This document shows, piece by piece, positions 43,368 through 52,515 of a stretch of DNA of 64,000 nucleotides. The notes under the pieces were generated by a model. The model was not told the DNA's origin. It searched no databases and worked only from the letters and a program-made list of their open reading frames with translations. Origin of the DNA: CAYPNF01 sp964411985 (GTDB lineage Bacteria > Verrucomicrobiota > Verrucomicrobiia > Limisphaerales > J093); contig CAYPNF010000004.1 in the NCBI GenBank assembly GCA_964411985.1, forward strand, positions 1-64,000. Direction: 5' to 3'. The first letter of the stretch is position 1. Every line of letters starts with the position of its first letter. The position numbers and the translations under genes were made by a program.

Positions 43368-45998
43368 CTACTCCGTCGGCTTGTCTTCGGGCCCACGGTC
43401 GGTCGACTGAGGGCGATCCTGACTCTCCGAGCGTTCAGGACGATCGGTGCGATCGCCGCTGCGAGGTTGCGCACCTCGATCGCCACGGTCTGATCGCTCT
43501 CCGCGGTCGGCAGGCGCGGGACCTCTGTCCCCGCGGTCCGGGGTTCCCCGGTCGCTACGTTCCCCGCCACGATCGCCACCGCGACCCCCGCGGTCACCGC
43601 CACGGTTGCCTCCTCCCCTTCCACCGCGGTCGCCGCCGCGTCCACCGCGATCGCCACCGCGATCAGGTCGCGGTCCAGGCTGTCGCTCGCCTCGTTCGCC
43701 ACCTCGATCGCCCCGATCAGGGCGCTCTCCACCTCGGTCGCTTCGTGGCTCAACTCGGTCACCCGCTTCGCGAGCGGTGCTGGTTTGATCCTGCCCTTCG
43801 GAGGGCGCGCCGCCATCGGATTCACCCTCGGGGCTCGAGGCGCTTCCGCCTTCCTTCTCACGTTCGGCGCGGTCACGATCTTCCATCGCCGCACGCCGCG
43901 AGAGGCGTACCCGTCCCTTTTCATCGACGCCCAGGCATTTCACCCAGATCTCGTCGCCCATTTTCACGATATCTTCGGTCTGCTTAACGCGGAAGTTGGC
44001 TAGTTCGCTGATATGCACCAGCCCGTCCTTGCCTGGGAATACTTCGACGAAACAGCCGAATTCCTTGATGGTAACCACTTTACCGCGATAGATCCTTCCA
44101 ACCTCGATCTCGGCGGTCATGGCCTCCACCTCTTTGCGCGCAATGTCCATCCCTTCTGAGCTGATGGAGTAGATTTGCACGGTCCCATCGTCCTCAATGT
44201 TGATCTCGCAACCTGATTCATCGACGATGCGCTTGATGTTCTTGCCGCCGGGCCCGATGAGCAGGCCGATCTTCTCCGGATTAATCTTAATCGTGAGAAT
44301 CCTCGGGGCGTACTTGCTGAGTTCGGGCCGGGGAGCCGCGAGAGTCTCGCTCATGATCTTGAGGATCTGCATCCGAGCCACCCGGGTACGCTCCAAGGCT
44401 TCCGCCATGATATGGTGCGGGATGCCCCGGAGTTTCAGATCCAATTGGAATCCGGTGATCCCTTTCTCCGTGCCCGCGATCTTGCAGTCCATGTCGCAGA
44501 ACGCATCTTCCCAACCCAGAATGTCGGTAAGCAGCTTGTAACGGGCGATCTGTCCGTTTTCATTGTACTCGGTGCAGAGGCCCGCACTGATGCCCGCGAC
44601 GGGCCGAATGAGGGGAACTCCGGCGTCCATGAGCGCGAGAGTGCCGCCGCAAACGGAGGCCATCGAGGTGGAGCCATTGGACTCCATGATTTCGCTGGTG
44701 ACGCGAATCGCGTAGGGAAACTCTTTGAGCGGAAGCATCGGCTCAATGGAGCGTTCTGCGAGGGCGCCATGGCCGATTTCCCGGCGGCCGGGGCCGCTGA
44801 TGCGGCCAGTTTCGCCCACGGAAAAGTTCGGGAAGTTGTAGTGCAGAATGAACTGCTTTTCATTATTGCCACCCGTGTAGGAATCGAACGCCTGGGCGTC
44901 TTCCTTGGTGCCGAGGGTGGCGAGAGTGATGGTCTGGGTTTCACCGCGACTAAAGAGGGCCGAACCATGGGCGCGCGGGAGAAGGCCAGCTTGGCAGTTA
45001 ATGGGACGCACTTCATCCAGCGCGCGACCATCCAGACGCTTCTGTTCGTCAAGGATGAGTTTCCTAACTGCTTCTTTCTGAATATAGTAGAAGGCGTCTT
45101 TCAGCACGAATTCCGTGACTTTCTCGGCGCCGAACTTCTCGATCAACTTGGCTCCGACGTCCGCCGTGACTGTTTTCCAGGCGGTCTCACGGGCCAGTTT
45201 GCCCGGGGTGAGCAGAGCGGGCATGGTGCGGTCACCTGCCAGAGATTTGGCTTCGCTCAGGATCGTCTCCGGGACCACGTTGACCACAGCTTGGCGCTTG
45301 GGCCTGCCAGCCTTGGCGACCAGTTCCTTCTGCGCTGCGATGAGCGGCTGGCAACATGCGTGACCGAAATGTAGGGCTGCCATGAAATCGGCCTCAGGAA
45401 TCTCTTTCGCCGCTCCCTCGAACATCACCAATTCCGTTTCGCTGCCGACGTACACCAGGTCGAGATCACTCTCGGCCATTTGAGCATGGGTGGGGTTGGC
45501 TACAAACTGGCCTTTGACCCGGCCGACGCGGACCGCGCCCAAGGGCCCAGCCCAAGGGATATCGCTCACCATCAGCGCGGCCGATGCCCCGATGATGCTG
45601 AGGATGTCGGAATCGTTCTCCCCATCAGCGCTGAGGAGAATGCTCTGCACCTGGACCTCATTGAACCAGCCTTTGGGGAAGAGGGGACGGATCGGCCGGT
45701 CGGTCATGCGGCAGGTAAGAATCTCCTTCTCCGTGGGGCGTCCTTCGCGTTTGAAGTAGCCGCCGGGAAACTTCCCTGCAGCGGCGGCTTTCTCACGATA
45801 ATCGACCGTGAGAGGAAAGAAATCCTGACCGGGTTTGGGGTTGATGGCGGCGACAGCTGCCACAACGACAATGGTCTCACCGAGCTGCACGGTGACGGCT
45901 CCGTCGGCCTGTTTGGCAAGGAGTCCGGTTTCGATATGTACTTGGTTGGCGCCGACTTGGGCGGATACTTTGACTGGCATAGGGGGGTAATGAGACAT
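43368..45998 (-). CDS. pnp: Polyribonucleotide nucleotidyltransferase with long Arg/Gly/Asp-rich tail
   Basis: An 876-residue PNPase, the phosphorolytic 3'-5' exoribonuclease. Domain order: RNase PH 1 (about 13-210, GETIVVVAAVA), helical domain (about 240-320), RNase PH 2 (about 323-530, with GETQTITLATLG and SNGSTSMASVCGG), KH (about 553-610, GxxG loop LIGPGGKNIK) and S1 (about 620-695, YRGKVVTIKEFGCFVEVFPG). Beyond residue 700 comes a 176-residue disordered tail dominated by DRGG/RGGD repeats, far longer than the short tail of E. coli PNPase and reminiscent of RGG RNA-binding regions. It lies downstream of rpsO, the classical arrangement. Start ATG 45998; MPVKV at 45980 is an alternative. 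Confidence 0.95.
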   Translation of the reverse strand: MSHYPPMPVKVSAQVGANQVHIETGLLAKQADGAVTVQLGETIVVVAAVAAINPKPGQDFFPLTVDYREKAAAAGKFPGGYFKREGRPTEKEILTCRMTDRPIRPLFPKGWFNEVQVQSILLSADGENDSDILSIIGASAALMVSDIPWAGPLGAVRVGRVKGQFVANPTHAQMAESDLDLVYVGSETELVMFEGAAKEIPEADFMAALHFGHACCQPLIAAQKELVAKAGRPKRQAVVNVVPETILSEAKSLAGDRTMPALLTPGKLARETAWKTVTADVGAKLIEKFGAEKVTEFVLKDAFYYIQKEAVRKLILDEQKRLDGRALDEVRPINCQAGLLPRAHGSALFSRGETQTITLATLGTKEDAQAFDSYTGGNNEKQFILHYNFPNFSVGETGRISGPGRREIGHGALAERSIEPMLPLKEFPYAIRVTSEIMESNGSTSMASVCGGTLALMDAGVPLIRPVAGISAGLCTEYNENGQIARYKLLTDILGWEDAFCDMDCKIAGTEKGITGFQLDLKLRGIPHHIMAEALERTRVARMQILKIMSETLAAPRPELSKYAPRILTIKINPEKIGLLIGPGGKNIKRIVDESGCEINIEDDGTVQIYSISSEGMDIARKEVEAMTAEIEVGRIYRGKVVTIKEFGCFVEVFPGKDGLVHISELANFRVKQTEDIVKMGDEIWVKCLGVDEKGRVRLSRRAAMEDRDRAEREKEGGSASSPEGESDGGAPSEGQDQTSTAREAGDRVEPRSDRGGERPDRGDRGGERGERQPGPRPDRGGDRGGRGGDRGGRGGGNRGGDRGGRGGDRGGERSDRGTPDRGDRGPAPADRGERSDRGDRGAQPRSGDRTDRPERSESQDRPQSTDRGPEDKPTE

Positions 45999-46076
45999 GC
46001 CCGTCAGCGTCGAGGAACTTCACACAACCACCCGGCCAGGAGTGGCTGAATGAAATTTCCCATCGCCGACGGGCAT
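45997..46076 (-). promoter_or_regulatory. Possible start-sequestering stem in the pnp leader
   Basis: On the mRNA, ATGCCCGTC (46076-46068) can pair perfectly with GACGGGCAT (46005-45997), whose last two bases are the A and U of the pnp start codon at 45998. The 62 bases between would form a large loop or further folds. PNPase genes are commonly autoregulated through their leader, but no conserved motif is recognised here. The gap up to rpsO shows two further short hairpins and no gene. Confidence 0.35.
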
Positions 46077-46199
46077 TTTAGGTTTCACGCGATCTGACTT
46101 GAGCCTGCACTCTGCTTCGCGTACTGGCAGAGAACCCGTTTCCCTTGGAAAACGAGTCATGGGCTCGACACTCTTGGCGCACAGGTTGCAGCCGCACGC

Positions 46200-46457
46200 C
46201 TACTTACGCAACTTCAGTTTCTTGGTCACTGCAGTGTAGCGGACGGTATCCGTATTGTTGAGATAATCCAACAGCCGGCGACGTTGACTCACCATCACGA
46301 GAAGGCCACGGCGCGAGCTGTGATCCTTCTTGTGCTTCTGCAAATGGTCAGTCAATTGGTTGATCCGCTGCGTCAACAGTGCAATCTGAACGTCGGCCGA
46401 ACCGGTGTCCCGCTCATGAACGCGAAACTCGGTAATCGTTTTGCTCTTAGCTTCCAT
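46200..46457 (-). CDS. rpsO: 30S ribosomal protein S15
   Basis: An 85-residue S15, which binds the central domain of 16S rRNA. ERDTGSADVQIALLTQRINQ, LQKHKKDHSSRRGLLVMV and SQRRRLLDYLNNTD cover the three conserved helices. ATG 46457 was chosen because it gives the standard length and N terminus; longer frames add unrelated residues. pnp follows after about 200 bases, the widespread rpsO-pnp order. Confidence 0.97.
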   Translation of the reverse strand: MEAKSKTITEFRVHERDTGSADVQIALLTQRINQLTDHLQKHKKDHSSRRGLLVMVSQRRRLLDYLNNTDTVRYTAVTKKLKLRK

Positions 46458-46615
46458 ATCTATTCTACTCGTCAGCAATCTAATCTCAAATAAAGAGGAA
46501 CATCCTACTTGTCTCCACAGGGGGTGTAAAGTCTTTTTGGCCACGGCAGCAAGGGACGCCGCTTTTGTGAGCTCGAGATTGCACTTCTTCTGAGGATTTG
46601 GCAGCGTGGCTGCTG

Positions 46616-46963
46616 ATGAGCTCCATTCGCACCTTTAACGTCGAAGCTGGATTACCCACCCTAGAGGATGCGCGACGTTTGGTCGCTGCGGAGATCAAGC
46701 AGGCTAAGAGGGAGGGAGCAAAGGTGCTGAAAGTGATCCATGGCTATGGCTCCTCAGGAAGAGGCGGAGCCCTGTGTGTTGGACTCCGCAAATCGTTCGG
46801 GCTGAGAAAGAAAGAGGGAGTCATTCGAGATTTTATCGCCGGCGAGGATTTCTCGATCTTTAACCAGCACGTGCTGGCCCTGCTCGAAATCATCCCTGGA
46901 TTGCGGGGTGACCCCGACTTGAATGCCACCAACGAAGGGGTGACCCTCCTTTGGCTGAAATAG
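46616..46963 (+). CDS. Small Smr (MutS2 C-terminal) domain protein
   Basis: A 115-residue protein consisting of a single Smr-like domain. GLPTLEDARRLVAAEIKQAK leads into KVLKVIHGYGSSGRGGALCV, which matches the Smr HGxG..G loop. The usual C-terminal end with a short strand before it reads GVTLLWLK. Smr domains are DNA or RNA nicking modules; stand-alone versions are uncharacterised. The start is uncertain: ATG 46616 was chosen, while the in-frame TTG at 46598 has GAGG too close for a good ribosome site. It is divergent from rpsO. Confidence 0.7.
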   Translation: MSSIRTFNVEAGLPTLEDARRLVAAEIKQAKREGAKVLKVIHGYGSSGRGGALCVGLRKSFGLRKKEGVIRDFIAGEDFSIFNQHVLALLEIIPGLRGDPDLNATNEGVTLLWLK

Positions 46964-47005
46964 CGAGTTTGCCGGGGATGAAGTTACGGGACATGGGTAG
47001 CATCG

Positions 47006-47659
47006 ATGATCAAAGCGATCTTGTTTGACTTGGACAGTTGCCTCGCGGCTGCAAACGAGGTGGGGGAAGACTTGTATACCCCTGCGTTCGAGGCGATTCG
47101 GCGGGCCAGCAATGGCGAGGTTCCTGAGGAAAAGCTGCAAGCGGCCTTTTCCGATTGTTGGCGGCATCCGCTGGATTGGGTAGCGGCGAAGTTCGGTTTT
47201 TCCGAGGCGATGCTCGTTGCGGGTTGGCAGGTTTTCAGGAAAATGGAGGCCAAAAGGCCGATGCACGGCTACGGAGATCTGCACGTGCTTCGGGGATGGC
47301 CGACGCTTCTGTTTCTTGTGACCGCAGGGTTCCGGGTTTTGCAGGAAAGTAAGATCAACGCGCTCGGCATTGGCCCACTCTTTGCCGACGTCCGTATCGA
47401 CGCGATCGATGAGCCCAACCGGAAGGGGAAGAAACGGCTATTCCAAGAGATCTTGGAAGAGCACCGATTTGACCCTAGCGAAGTTCTAGTGGTCGGGGAT
47501 AACCCTGATTCAGAGATTGAGGCTGGTAACCAACTGGGGATTAGGACAGTACAGATCCTCCGCGCCGGTGTTCCTCGCGGCAACAACGCGACCTTCCACA
47601 CCCATTCGCTGGTAGAGCTGAAGCAGCTCGTGATGGATTTACGTATCAAGGAGGTTTGA
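47006..47659 (+). CDS. HAD family hydrolase
   Basis: A 217-residue haloacid-dehalogenase superfamily phosphatase. Motif I is FDLDSCL (nucleophile Asp8, acid Asp10), motif II is FLVTAGF, the lysine of motif III is in NRKGKKRLF, and motif IV is VVGDNPDSEIEAG. An all-helical cap (about 15-85) places it near the phosphoglycolate phosphatase/YjjG type. The substrate cannot be inferred. It begins 42 bases after the Smr gene and could be co-transcribed with it. The gap of 232 bases that follows contains a small palindrome. Confidence 0.85.
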   Translation: MIKAILFDLDSCLAAANEVGEDLYTPAFEAIRRASNGEVPEEKLQAAFSDCWRHPLDWVAAKFGFSEAMLVAGWQVFRKMEAKRPMHGYGDLHVLRGWPTLLFLVTAGFRVLQESKINALGIGPLFADVRIDAIDEPNRKGKKRLFQEILEEHRFDPSEVLVVGDNPDSEIEAGNQLGIRTVQILRAGVPRGNNATFHTHSLVELKQLVMDLRIKEV

Positions 47660-47797
47660 AGATTCCATCCAGCCCGCCCAGATGGCTCTACGGCTTTTCA
47701 GGAGGACCGTTGATGGGGTGCGAAGGTGGTTTTGGCGACCTTTCTGTGCCTCTGCAAGCGGCTGATGCACCGAGTTTAAACGGATTAGAAAAATCCA

Positions 47798-47815
47798 CTT
47801 GTCGAATTAGACAAG
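47798..47815. promoter_or_regulatory. Small palindrome upstream of the four-gene redox operon
   Basis: CTTGTC-GAATTA-GACAAG, perfect six-base arms, 77 bases before the ATG at 47892. The position fits an operator, but there is no regulator gene nearby and no second copy was noticed. Confidence 0.3.
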
Positions 47816-47891
47816 ATGCGCAATGTTGCCCAACCTTCGCGAAACTGTTGTGGCGCTGGGGTAAAACCATTCCAGACATGATCGAGTCACT

Positions 47892-50800
47892 ATGAGCAAA
47901 GCAGGACGTAATCCTCTGCTTTACATCAGTCTCACGTTACTAGTTGGCGCCCAGCTGCAAGGGGCAGCCCCTAACAGCGAAATGGCAGGTTCCGGCCCCA
48001 AGGTCTCCTTTAATCGGGACATCCGCCCCATCCTTTCGGCCAACTGTTATACGTGTCACGGATTTGATTCGAGCAACCGCAAGGGAAACCTGCGTCTGGA
48101 TACGGAGGAAGGTGCGGTGGCCCTTCAGGAGGGAAGGCAGGCCGTCAAACCAGGTGATTTGGCCCAGAGCGAGCTCTGGCGGCGCGTAAGCTCTTCCGAC
48201 CCCCAGCTAGTGATGCCTCCGGCGAATTCGGGCAAGGTTCTCAAGCCGGAGCAGGTGGTTTTGCTGCGTCAATGGATCGAGGGCGGAGCTGCCTATCAGA
48301 AACATTGGGCGTTTGAGCCTCCACAGCGACCGACGGCGCCCCCGATTCAGCAGACCCACTGGCCGGTCACAGAGATGGACCGGTTTGTGCTGGCCTCCTT
48401 GGAGGGCAAGAAGCTCAATCCTTTGCCCGAGGCATCCAGGTCCACGCTGCTCCGGCGCGTCACCCTCGATTTGACCGGGCTGCCCCCTACAGGCGAGGAG
48501 CTTGCTGCTTTTTTGGCTGATACACAGCCTGGTGCCTACGAACGCGTGGTGGATCGCTTGCTGAGCTCTCCCCGCTACGGCGAGCACATGGCTCGGTATT
48601 GGCTCGATGTGGCCCGCTACGGGGATACCCACGGGCTGCACCTCGACAACGAACGATCGCTCTGGGCCTACCGGGATTGGGTCGTTGACGCCTTCAATAA
48701 GAACCTCCGCTTCGATGAGTTTACGATCTGGCAACTGGCGGGGGATCTTCTCCCGAACCCCACTCGCGAACAGTTGGTCGCTTCGGGCTTTAATCGCTGC
48801 AACGTGTCCACCAGCGAAGGAGGGGCCATCGACGAAGAATTTCAGGTGCGTTACGCGGTGGATCGAGTGGAGACCATGTCCACCGCTTGGATGGGTTTGA
48901 CTTTAGGCTGTGCTGTCTGCCACGACCACAAGCTCGACCCCATTACCCAGAAGGAGTTCTACCAGGTCTTCTCCATTTTTAACAACATCTCGGAGAAAGC
49001 CATGGACGGCAACGCCATCCTGCCTCCTCCGAGCCTGTCGCTGCCTAACCCTGAACAAGAAAAGCAGTTGGCTGAATTGGACGCCATCAAGAAAGGTTTT
49101 GAGCAGCGCCTCCAGGAACTCGTATCGACTCTCGACTACACCGATCCTGCCTCCCTCACCAACCGCCCCAAGCCTGAAGCCAAGGAAACGGTCTGGCTTG
49201 AAGACGATTACCCTCCTCATGCCACGGTGAATGTCAACGGCGGCAACGAGCCCAGCAGTTGGATTGGGCCCGAGGCTGCCTCTGTTTACAGCGGTCAGCG
49301 CGCTCTTCAACGCCGAGGTAAGGGCTTGCATCAGGTCTTCTTCACGAGTTCGGACGCGCCCCTGACGGTGAATCCGGGGGATACGCTTTACGCGTACGTC
49401 TACCTCGATCCCAAGGATCCGCCCAAGGCGGTGATGCTGCAGTATTATACCGACAACTGGAAAGTACGCGCCAACTGGGGGGATCCAGATGCCATTTCTT
49501 ACGGGGCGAAAGGCACAACTGAGAAGGTTCAGGTGGGTCCCCTGCCTGAAACCGGCCGTTGGGTGCGGCTCGAGATCGGGGTCTCTGCCTTAGGCTTGCC
49601 TGCGGGTACGAAGCTCAACGGTCTGGCTTTTACGCTCTTCGACGGGAATTCCTATTGGGACAAGGCCGGTTTGGTGGGCGTGAACGATCCTGCACTCGAT
49701 CCCCAGATGTCGTTCGGCGCCTGGCAAACGGCAGAGCAGGGTAAGGGGGATAAGTCTAGCGCGCCAGCGTCCATCAAGGACCTGCTGAAGCTAGCTGCCG
49801 AGAAACTCACCGCACCGCAGCGACAGGAGTTGCAGACTTACTACCTCAAGGAGGTCTATGTTGATCCGAAGTCGGGACTGGCCCCGTTGCGGGCGGAGCT
49901 GAAGTCCAACCAGTCCCGAAAAGAGGCGCTGGAGAAAGAGATTCCTGCGACGATGATTTCCCGGGAACTGGATCCGCCTCGACCCGCCTGGGTTCTCCTA
50001 CGGGGGCAGTATGACAAACACGGTGAACCGGTGGGGCCGGGTGTGCCGGCCATCCTTCCGCCTTTGCCGCAGGGCGAGGTGACGAACCGACTCACCTTTG
50101 CCCGCTGGTTGGTCGATACGCAGAATCCCCTTACGGCGAGGGTTACGGTGAACCGGTTCTGGCAGCAATTCTTCGGGGTGGGCTTGGTGAAGACCGCTGA
50201 GGACTTTGGCAACAAAGGCGATTGGCCTTCACATCCCGAACTACTCGATTGGCTCGCCACGGAGTTTCAGCGTTCGGGTTGGGATGTAAAGGGCCTCGTG
50301 CGCCTCATGGTCACTTCCGCCAGTTATCGGCAGGACTCGCGGGTCAGTCCCGAATTGGCCGCCTCGGATCCGGAGAATCGGTGGTTGGCCCGGGGGCCTC
50401 GCCATCGGCTGGATGCCGAGGTGTTGCGTGACTATGCCCTCGGAGTCAGCGGTTTGCTCAACCTGCAAACCGGCGGTCGGGGTGTGCGGCCCTATCAGCC
50501 AGCGGGAATCTGGGAAGCGGTGGCTTACACGACCAGTAACACGGCCAAGTACTCCCGGGATACCGGCGATGCCCTGTATCGAAGGAGCCTGTACCTCTTC
50601 TGGAAGAGGACCGCGCCGCCCCCTTCCATGACGACTCTTGACGCCCCCTCGCGGGAACAATGTCGTGCCCGCCGTGAGCGCACCAATACGCCTCTTCAAG
50701 CGCTCTTGCTGATGAACGAAACCGGCTATTTCGAAGCCGCCCGGCATCTTGGCTATCGCATGTGGAAGGAAGGGGGGAGTGAGGATTCCGACCGCTTGCG

Positions 50801-51035
50801 CTTCGGCTTTCAGCTTGTCACGTCTCGTTCGCCCGAGGCACCCGAGGCGGCGGTGCTCATCGGGGCTCTGGCAGCTCAGCGCGAACGGTATGCGGCCGAC
50901 CCCGAGGCGGCGAAGAAAACCGTGAGCGTGGGGGAATCGCCCGTCCCCGTTGACGTACCTCCCGCTGACCTGGCGGCCTACACCATGGTGGCCAACCTGC
51001 TGCTCAACCTCGACGAAGCTGTAACGAAGAACTAG
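47892..51035 (+). CDS. PSCyt1-DUF1549-DUF1553 (PSD1) dihaem cytochrome-type protein
   Basis: A 1047-residue exported protein of a family expanded in Planctomycetes and Verrucomicrobia. It has a signal peptide (about 8-25), then PSCyt1 with haem site CYTCH (52-56), the family MPP motif and KHWAFEPP. The DUF1549 part has RRVTLDLTGLPPTGEEL and a second haem site CAVCH (340-344) in the CHDHKLDPIT motif. A jelly-roll insertion (about 440-600) follows, then DUF1553 with TRVTVNRFWQQFFGVGLV-like sequence (here ARVTVNRFWQQFFG) and NTPLQALLLMNE. The function is not established; links to polysaccharide breakdown and periplasmic redox are suggested by context. It is the first gene of a tight operon with the DUF1501 gene seven bases on. 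Confidence 0.92.
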   Translation: MSKAGRNPLLYISLTLLVGAQLQGAAPNSEMAGSGPKVSFNRDIRPILSANCYTCHGFDSSNRKGNLRLDTEEGAVALQEGRQAVKPGDLAQSELWRRVSSSDPQLVMPPANSGKVLKPEQVVLLRQWIEGGAAYQKHWAFEPPQRPTAPPIQQTHWPVTEMDRFVLASLEGKKLNPLPEASRSTLLRRVTLDLTGLPPTGEELAAFLADTQPGAYERVVDRLLSSPRYGEHMARYWLDVARYGDTHGLHLDNERSLWAYRDWVVDAFNKNLRFDEFTIWQLAGDLLPNPTREQLVASGFNRCNVSTSEGGAIDEEFQVRYAVDRVETMSTAWMGLTLGCAVCHDHKLDPITQKEFYQVFSIFNNISEKAMDGNAILPPPSLSLPNPEQEKQLAELDAIKKGFEQRLQELVSTLDYTDPASLTNRPKPEAKETVWLEDDYPPHATVNVNGGNEPSSWIGPEAASVYSGQRALQRRGKGLHQVFFTSSDAPLTVNPGDTLYAYVYLDPKDPPKAVMLQYYTDNWKVRANWGDPDAISYGAKGTTEKVQVGPLPETGRWVRLEIGVSALGLPAGTKLNGLAFTLFDGNSYWDKAGLVGVNDPALDPQMSFGAWQTAEQGKGDKSSAPASIKDLLKLAAEKLTAPQRQELQTYYLKEVYVDPKSGLAPLRAELKSNQSRKEALEKEIPATMISRELDPPRPAWVLLRGQYDKHGEPVGPGVPAILPPLPQGEVTNRLTFARWLVDTQNPLTARVTVNRFWQQFFGVGLVKTAEDFGNKGDWPSHPELLDWLATEFQRSGWDVKGLVRLMVTSASYRQDSRVSPELAASDPENRWLARGPRHRLDAEVLRDYALGVSGLLNLQTGGRGVRPYQPAGIWEAVAYTTSNTAKYSRDTGDALYRRSLYLFWKRTAPPPSMTTLDAPSREQCRARRERTNTPLQALLLMNETGYFEAARHLGYRMWKEGGSEDSDRLRFGFQLVTSRSPEAPEAAVLIGALAAQRERYAADPEAAKKTVSVGESPVPVDVPPADLAAYTMVANLLLNLDEAVTKN

Positions 51036-51042
51036 GTTTCGC

Positions 51043-52515
51043 ATGCAACCCATTCAGCAGTATCTCGCACAACAGACGCGCCGAGCCTTCTTCAAGACCT
51101 CTGGTTTGGCCGCAGGCCGCATCGCGTTGGCCTCGTTGCTTTTTCCGGATTGTCTCAAGGCCGCCGCTGGGTCTGTGGCCGCGCGCGCCCATCCTGCCTT
51201 GCCTGGGTTGCCGCATTTTGCTCCTCGAGCCCGTCGCCTCATCTACCTGTTCATGAACGGGGCTCCGTCGCAGATCGACCTGTGGGATTGGAAGCCGAAG
51301 CTGGCCGGACTCTTTGACACCGATCTTCCCGACTCGATTCGCCAGGGGCAGCGCCTCACGACGATGACTTCGGGGCAGAAGCGCTTCCCGATCGCGCCCT
51401 CGATCTACAAGTTCGCTCCGCACGGCCGCTGCGGGACGCTGGTGAGTGAGTTGCTACCCCATACTGCCCAGGTTGTGGACGACCTGGCGGTGGTTCGTTC
51501 GGTCTATACCGAGGCCATCAACCATGATCCCGCTGCCACATTCATTCTGACTGGCAACCAAGTCCCCGGGAAGCCGAGCATCGGCGCCTGGCTTTCCTAC
51601 GGCTTGGGTAGTGAGGCTGAGAACCTGCCGGCGTTTGTGGTCATGACGCCTCGATGGTCCGCCAAGCGTGATGCGCAAGCGCTCTACCAACGGCTCTGGG
51701 GGGCGGGATTCCTCCCCTCCCAACACCAAGGTGTGGCGTTGCGGCCCGCTGGGGACCCGGTCCTGTTCTTGAACAACCCCGATGGTGTGGATGCCGCCAG
51801 CCGGCGCGCCATGCTCGATGGCCTGTCCCAGCTGAACCAAGCCGCGTTCGAACGGGCGGGAGATCCGGAAATCCTGGCCCGGATTGCCCAGTATGAAATG
51901 GCGTTCCGGATGCAGACGTCCATCCCGGACTTGACCGACATTTCCAGGGAGCCCAAATCCGTGCTGGATCTTTACGGGCCGGAGGTGACTCAGCCCGGTA
52001 CGTTTGCCGCCAGCGCGCTCCTGGCCCGGCGCCTCATTGAACGGGGCGTGCGCGTGGTTCAACTTCTGCATCGAGAGTGGGATCACCATGGCGACCTTCC
52101 AAGAGACCTCCCCCTTCAGTGCCGGGACGTTGATCAGGCCTGTAAGGGGCTCATTCTCGACCTAAAGCAGCGCGGGCTTCTTGATGAGACCCTAGTGATC
52201 TGGGGCGGTGAATTTGGCCGCACGGTCTACTGTCAGGGTGAGCTGACCCGAGACAACTACGGCCGGGATCATCATCCCAGGTGCTACACGATGTGGATGG
52301 CTGGGGCAGGAATCCGGGGAGGCACGGTCTACGGAGAGACCGACGACTTCAGTTACAACATCGTGCGCGACCCGGTCCACATTCGCGATATCAACGCTAC
52401 CATTCTACACCTCATGGGCATTGACCATCAGCGTCTCAGCTACGGTTTCCAGGGACTCGACCAACGGCTCACGGGTACGGAGCCCGCAGCCCCGATCCGA
52501 GGCATTCTCGCATGA
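51043..52515 (+). CDS. Tat-exported DUF1501 protein
   Basis: A 490-residue DUF1501 family protein. The twin-arginine signal is QQTRRAFFKTSGLAAG at the N terminus. Family motifs include LIYLFMNGAPSQIDLWDWKP, NHDPAATFILTG, WDHHGDLP, WGGEFGRT and GRDHHPRCYTMW, with histidines and aspartates arranged as in the alkaline-phosphatase/sulfatase fold. DUF1501 genes almost always accompany PSCyt-DUF1549-DUF1553 genes, and their joint function is unknown. It starts seven bases after the previous stop, and its stop overlaps the next start (ATGA). The C terminus ends in a RGILA stretch typical of the family. Confidence 0.92.
   Translation: MQPIQQYLAQQTRRAFFKTSGLAAGRIALASLLFPDCLKAAAGSVAARAHPALPGLPHFAPRARRLIYLFMNGAPSQIDLWDWKPKLAGLFDTDLPDSIRQGQRLTTMTSGQKRFPIAPSIYKFAPHGRCGTLVSELLPHTAQVVDDLAVVRSVYTEAINHDPAATFILTGNQVPGKPSIGAWLSYGLGSEAENLPAFVVMTPRWSAKRDAQALYQRLWGAGFLPSQHQGVALRPAGDPVLFLNNPDGVDAASRRAMLDGLSQLNQAAFERAGDPEILARIAQYEMAFRMQTSIPDLTDISREPKSVLDLYGPEVTQPGTFAASALLARRLIERGVRVVQLLHREWDHHGDLPRDLPLQCRDVDQACKGLILDLKQRGLLDETLVIWGGEFGRTVYCQGELTRDNYGRDHHPRCYTMWMAGAGIRGGTVYGETDDFSYNIVRDPVHIRDINATILHLMGIDHQRLSYGFQGLDQRLTGTEPAAPIRGILA

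Noticed and set aside
43259..43987. Open frames opposite the 3' end of pnp
   Set aside because: They are read-throughs of the repetitive Arg/Gly codons of the PNPase tail and have low-complexity, non-protein-like composition.
46544..46566. Second terminator-like REP copy
   Set aside because: The stem is only four pairs, too weak to call a feature; mentioned only for comparison with 11902.
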